From an uncultured Bacteroidales bacterium (GTDB taxonomy: Bacteria > Bacteroidota > Bacteroidia > Bacteroidales > FEN-979), in assembly GCA_903887775.1 (NCBI GenBank), contig CAISRB010000012.1:304528-368527 (forward strand): a DNA stretch of 64,000 bases. The letters are read 5' to 3'. Position numbers and translations under genes: made by a program. Shown here piece after piece: positions 62,156 to 64,000 of this stretch. The stretch's first letter is position 1. Every line of letters begins with the position of its first letter. Below the pieces are notes generated by a model, which was not told the DNA's origin, ran no database searches, and worked only from the letters and a program-made list of their open reading frames with translations.

Positions 62156-63318
62156 ATTTTAATGAATTCGGCTTTGAGCCTCAGCTTCAGGAAGGCATCC
62201 ATGCCTTGGGGTTCGAAACCGCCACCCCGATCCAGGAACAGGCGATACCCGTTATCCTGCAGGGTAAGGACCTGATCGGCACAGCTCAAACCGGGACCGG
62301 CAAAACAGCCGCTTTCCTTCTTCCGCTGATACAGAAAATAATGACCGGCGAAGGCAAGGGAAATGTGAGAGCCCTGGTGATCGTACCCACCCGTGAGCTG
62401 GCAGTACAGATAGACCAGCACATGGAAGGCCTTTCCTATTTCACTCCGGTAAGCTCCATTGCCATATACGGAGGCACCGAAGGAATGGTCTTTACACGCG
62501 AAAAACAGGCTCTTACCGAAGGAGCGGATATGGTGATTTGTACGCCAGGCAGGATGATAGCCCATGTAAACATGGGTTACGTTGATTTTTCCGAAGTGGA
62601 ATACCTCATCCTAGACGAAGCCGACCGTATGCTCGATATGGGATTCTTCGATGATATCATGAAGCTCGTGAACCTGCTTCCGAAGGAAAGGCAGACCCTG
62701 ATGTTCTCGGCGACGATGCCTAAAGCGATCAGGCAGATGGCTCAGAAAGTCCTGAAAGACCCGGTCGAGATCAATATAGCCATGTCGAAACCTGCTGAAA
62801 AAATCCTTCAGCTGGCGTATTCGGTTTATGACAATCAAAAGCTTCCACTCACCCAATACCTGCTTCAGGGTGCTAAAGGCCGGACGGTACTTGTGTTTTG
62901 CTCGACAAAGAGTTCAACGAAGGTATTGAACCGGGCCCTTCAACAGATGGGGCTTAACGTATCGGAGATCCATTCCGACCTGGAACAGAAGGAGAGGGAA
63001 GACGTGCTAAACCGTTTTCGAAGCAAATCACTGAATGTGCTGGTAGCTACCGATATTGTATCCCGCGGGATCGATGTCGAAAACATCGATATGGTGGTCA
63101 ATTACGATGTACCGCATGATGCCGAGGATTACATCCACCGAATAGGCCGTACTGCCCGTGCCGCGGCATCCGGCATTGCCGTAACCTTTATCAGCCCTAA
63201 GGAACAGCAAAAATTTTCTGCCATTGAGAGGCTTCTTGGGAAACCTGTTCATAAAGGCGAGGTGCCCCTGCAGTTTGGCCCGGCCCCGGAGTACAGGGCG
63301 TGGAAGCCCAGAAATTAA
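62152..63318 (+). CDS. DEAD-box ATP-dependent RNA helicase
   Basis: 388 residues. Q motif (FGFEPQLQEGIHALGFETATPIQ), Walker A AQTGTGKT, PTRELA, LDEADRMLD (DEAD box), SATMP, then the C-terminal RecA domain with VFCSTKSST, ATDIVSRGIDVENI and HRIGRTARA. The short length and lack of a basic tail resemble RhlE-type proteins. It unwinds RNA in ribosome assembly or decay. Translationally coupled to the nitroreductase gene. Confidence 0.93.
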   Translation: MNFNEFGFEPQLQEGIHALGFETATPIQEQAIPVILQGKDLIGTAQTGTGKTAAFLLPLIQKIMTGEGKGNVRALVIVPTRELAVQIDQHMEGLSYFTPVSSIAIYGGTEGMVFTREKQALTEGADMVICTPGRMIAHVNMGYVDFSEVEYLILDEADRMLDMGFFDDIMKLVNLLPKERQTLMFSATMPKAIRQMAQKVLKDPVEINIAMSKPAEKILQLAYSVYDNQKLPLTQYLLQGAKGRTVLVFCSTKSSTKVLNRALQQMGLNVSEIHSDLEQKEREDVLNRFRSKSLNVLVATDIVSRGIDVENIDMVVNYDVPHDAEDYIHRIGRTARAAASGIAVTFISPKEQQKFSAIERLLGKPVHKGEVPLQFGPAPEYRAWKPRN

Positions 63319-63335
63319 ACCTTCAGATCTCTGAA

Positions 63336-63363
63336 TAAAAAACGCCGGACTCTCGCCCGGCGT
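63336..63363 (-). terminator. Terminator of the L25 gene
   Basis: ACGCCGG (63342-63348) pairs with CCGGCGT (63357-63363); on the minus strand a TTTTTT run follows the stem at 63336-63341. On the plus strand it has no T-run. Confidence 0.8.
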
Positions 63364-63391
63364 CTCGATAGAGTATTTATTGAATAAGGAA

Positions 63392-64000
63392 TTACTTGCC
63401 TTCCTTCTTTCCTTCCTCTTTCTTTCCTTCTTCCTTTTTCTCCTCACCTTCAGCACCTTCAACGGCAGCTTCAGCTCCCGGAACAACTTCCTCAACAACA
63501 ATGCGGGCAGTGCGAACACCGACAACCACGTTATTCGGAGCATCAAGGAATGTGACATCAGCGATTTTCAGGTCACTGATCTTAACAGAATCGCCAATTT
63601 CCATTGCACTGATATTGATCATGATAAAATCAGGAAGGTCTTTAGGCAATGCCTTGATCTTCACCTTGCGCATTTTTTTCTCAAGGCGTCCGCCTCTGAG
63701 AACACCCGGAGAAACTCCTTCATATTTTACAGGAATGGCAATAACCACCGGTTTATCCTGAAAAACCTGTAGAAAGTCGACATGCAGAAGCTTGTCGGTC
63801 ACAGGATGAAACTGGATTTCCTGGTAAATGGTGTCAAATTCTTTTCCGTCGATCGTGACCTTGATCAGGTTGACTTCAGGGGTGAACAGGATTTTGGAAA
63901 AACTTTTTTCGTCTGCCACGAAGTGGATCTGTTCAGGACCACCATACAGAACACAGGGAATTTTACCCGCCCTGCGCTGCAGTTTGGCATCTTTTTTCCC
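63392..64000 (-). CDS. rplY: 50S ribosomal protein L25 (Ctc family), 5' end outside window
   Basis: The frame is open to the last base of the window: KDAKLQRRAGKIPCVLYGG, typical of L25 near its N-terminus, precedes the internal GTG at 63919. The protein binds 5S rRNA and has the C-terminal TL5/Ctc domain (VDFLQVFQDKPVVIAIPVKYEG). It ends with a long, strongly charged tail rich in Lys and Glu (GEEKKEEGKKEEGKKEGK), common in Bacteroidota L25. Confidence 0.93.
   Translation of the reverse strand, partial: GKKDAKLQRRAGKIPCVLYGGPEQIHFVADEKSFSKILFTPEVNLIKVTIDGKEFDTIYQEIQFHPVTDKLLHVDFLQVFQDKPVVIAIPVKYEGVSPGVLRGGRLEKKMRKVKIKALPKDLPDFIMINISAMEIGDSVKISDLKIADVTFLDAPNNVVVGVRTARIVVEEVVPGAEAAVEGAEGEEKKEEGKKEEGKKEGK

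Overview
The window reads as one contig from a Bacteroidota (Bacteroidetes) chromosome, probably of the order Bacteroidales or a close relative. The evidence is a type IX secretion C-terminal sorting domain, a short NuoG, and many promoters with the Bacteroidetes -7 box TAnnTTTG and no Shine-Dalgarno at most starts. No rRNA, tRNA or CRISPR array was seen. A partial carboxylate/amino-acid symporter opens the window and a partial ribosomal protein L25 gene closes it.

Layout. 1-11 kb holds household and transport genes: symporter, TfoX-like, MFS exporter, papain-like peptidase, aquaporin, a small LAP-repeat secreted protein, threonine aldolase, aldo/keto reductase, lipoprotein, CstA, and a TM2/DUF2752 pair. 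11.1-24.6 kb is a complete 14-gene nuoA-N operon for respiratory complex I. Its spacers, and the nuoL coding sequence itself, carry several kinds of small repeat. A four-helix-bundle (23S intervening-sequence type) gene bounded by perfect 30-bp inverted repeats sits between nuoJ and nuoK. 24.7-25.7 kb has a small membrane protein and a second LAP-repeat protein that shares promoter architecture with the first.

25.7-44.5 kb is an accessory, defence-island-like region. A leftward operon encodes an AAA+ ATPase, two unknown proteins, a gluzincin-like (HExxH) protein and a secreted 16-residue-repeat 'beta-flower' protein. Next to it are a related repeat-fusion protein and a divergent WYL-domain regulator. 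Then come two DNA-glycosylase-like proteins, duplicated pairs of very small proteins, a DnaB-C-like ATPase, a phosphoribosyltransferase-like protein, a PD-(D/E)XK nuclease, a DUF2779 nuclease, an ADP-ribosylglycohydrolase, a Cas4/RecB-like nuclease and a solitary HigA-type antitoxin. Eight transcription units here share one promoter design: an imperfect dyad CCGCA-N7-TGCGG whose right half lies exactly 10 bp before the -7 box. This implies one regulon, for which the WYL protein is the obvious but unproven regulator.

44.5-64 kb returns to ordinary genes: ABC-F ATPase, a metallo-beta-lactamase/C45 acyltransferase-like fusion, a rubrerythrin-like protein, a T9SS-exported Omp28-like protein, a transglutaminase-like protein, prolyl oligopeptidase, a GH109-type oxidoreductase-fold glycosidase, glycyl-tRNA synthetase, a small autoregulated XRE repressor, a DUF218 protein with an in-frame palindromic insertion, an amidase, peptidyl-tRNA hydrolase, an outer-membrane-like protein, nitroreductase, a DEAD-box helicase and L25.
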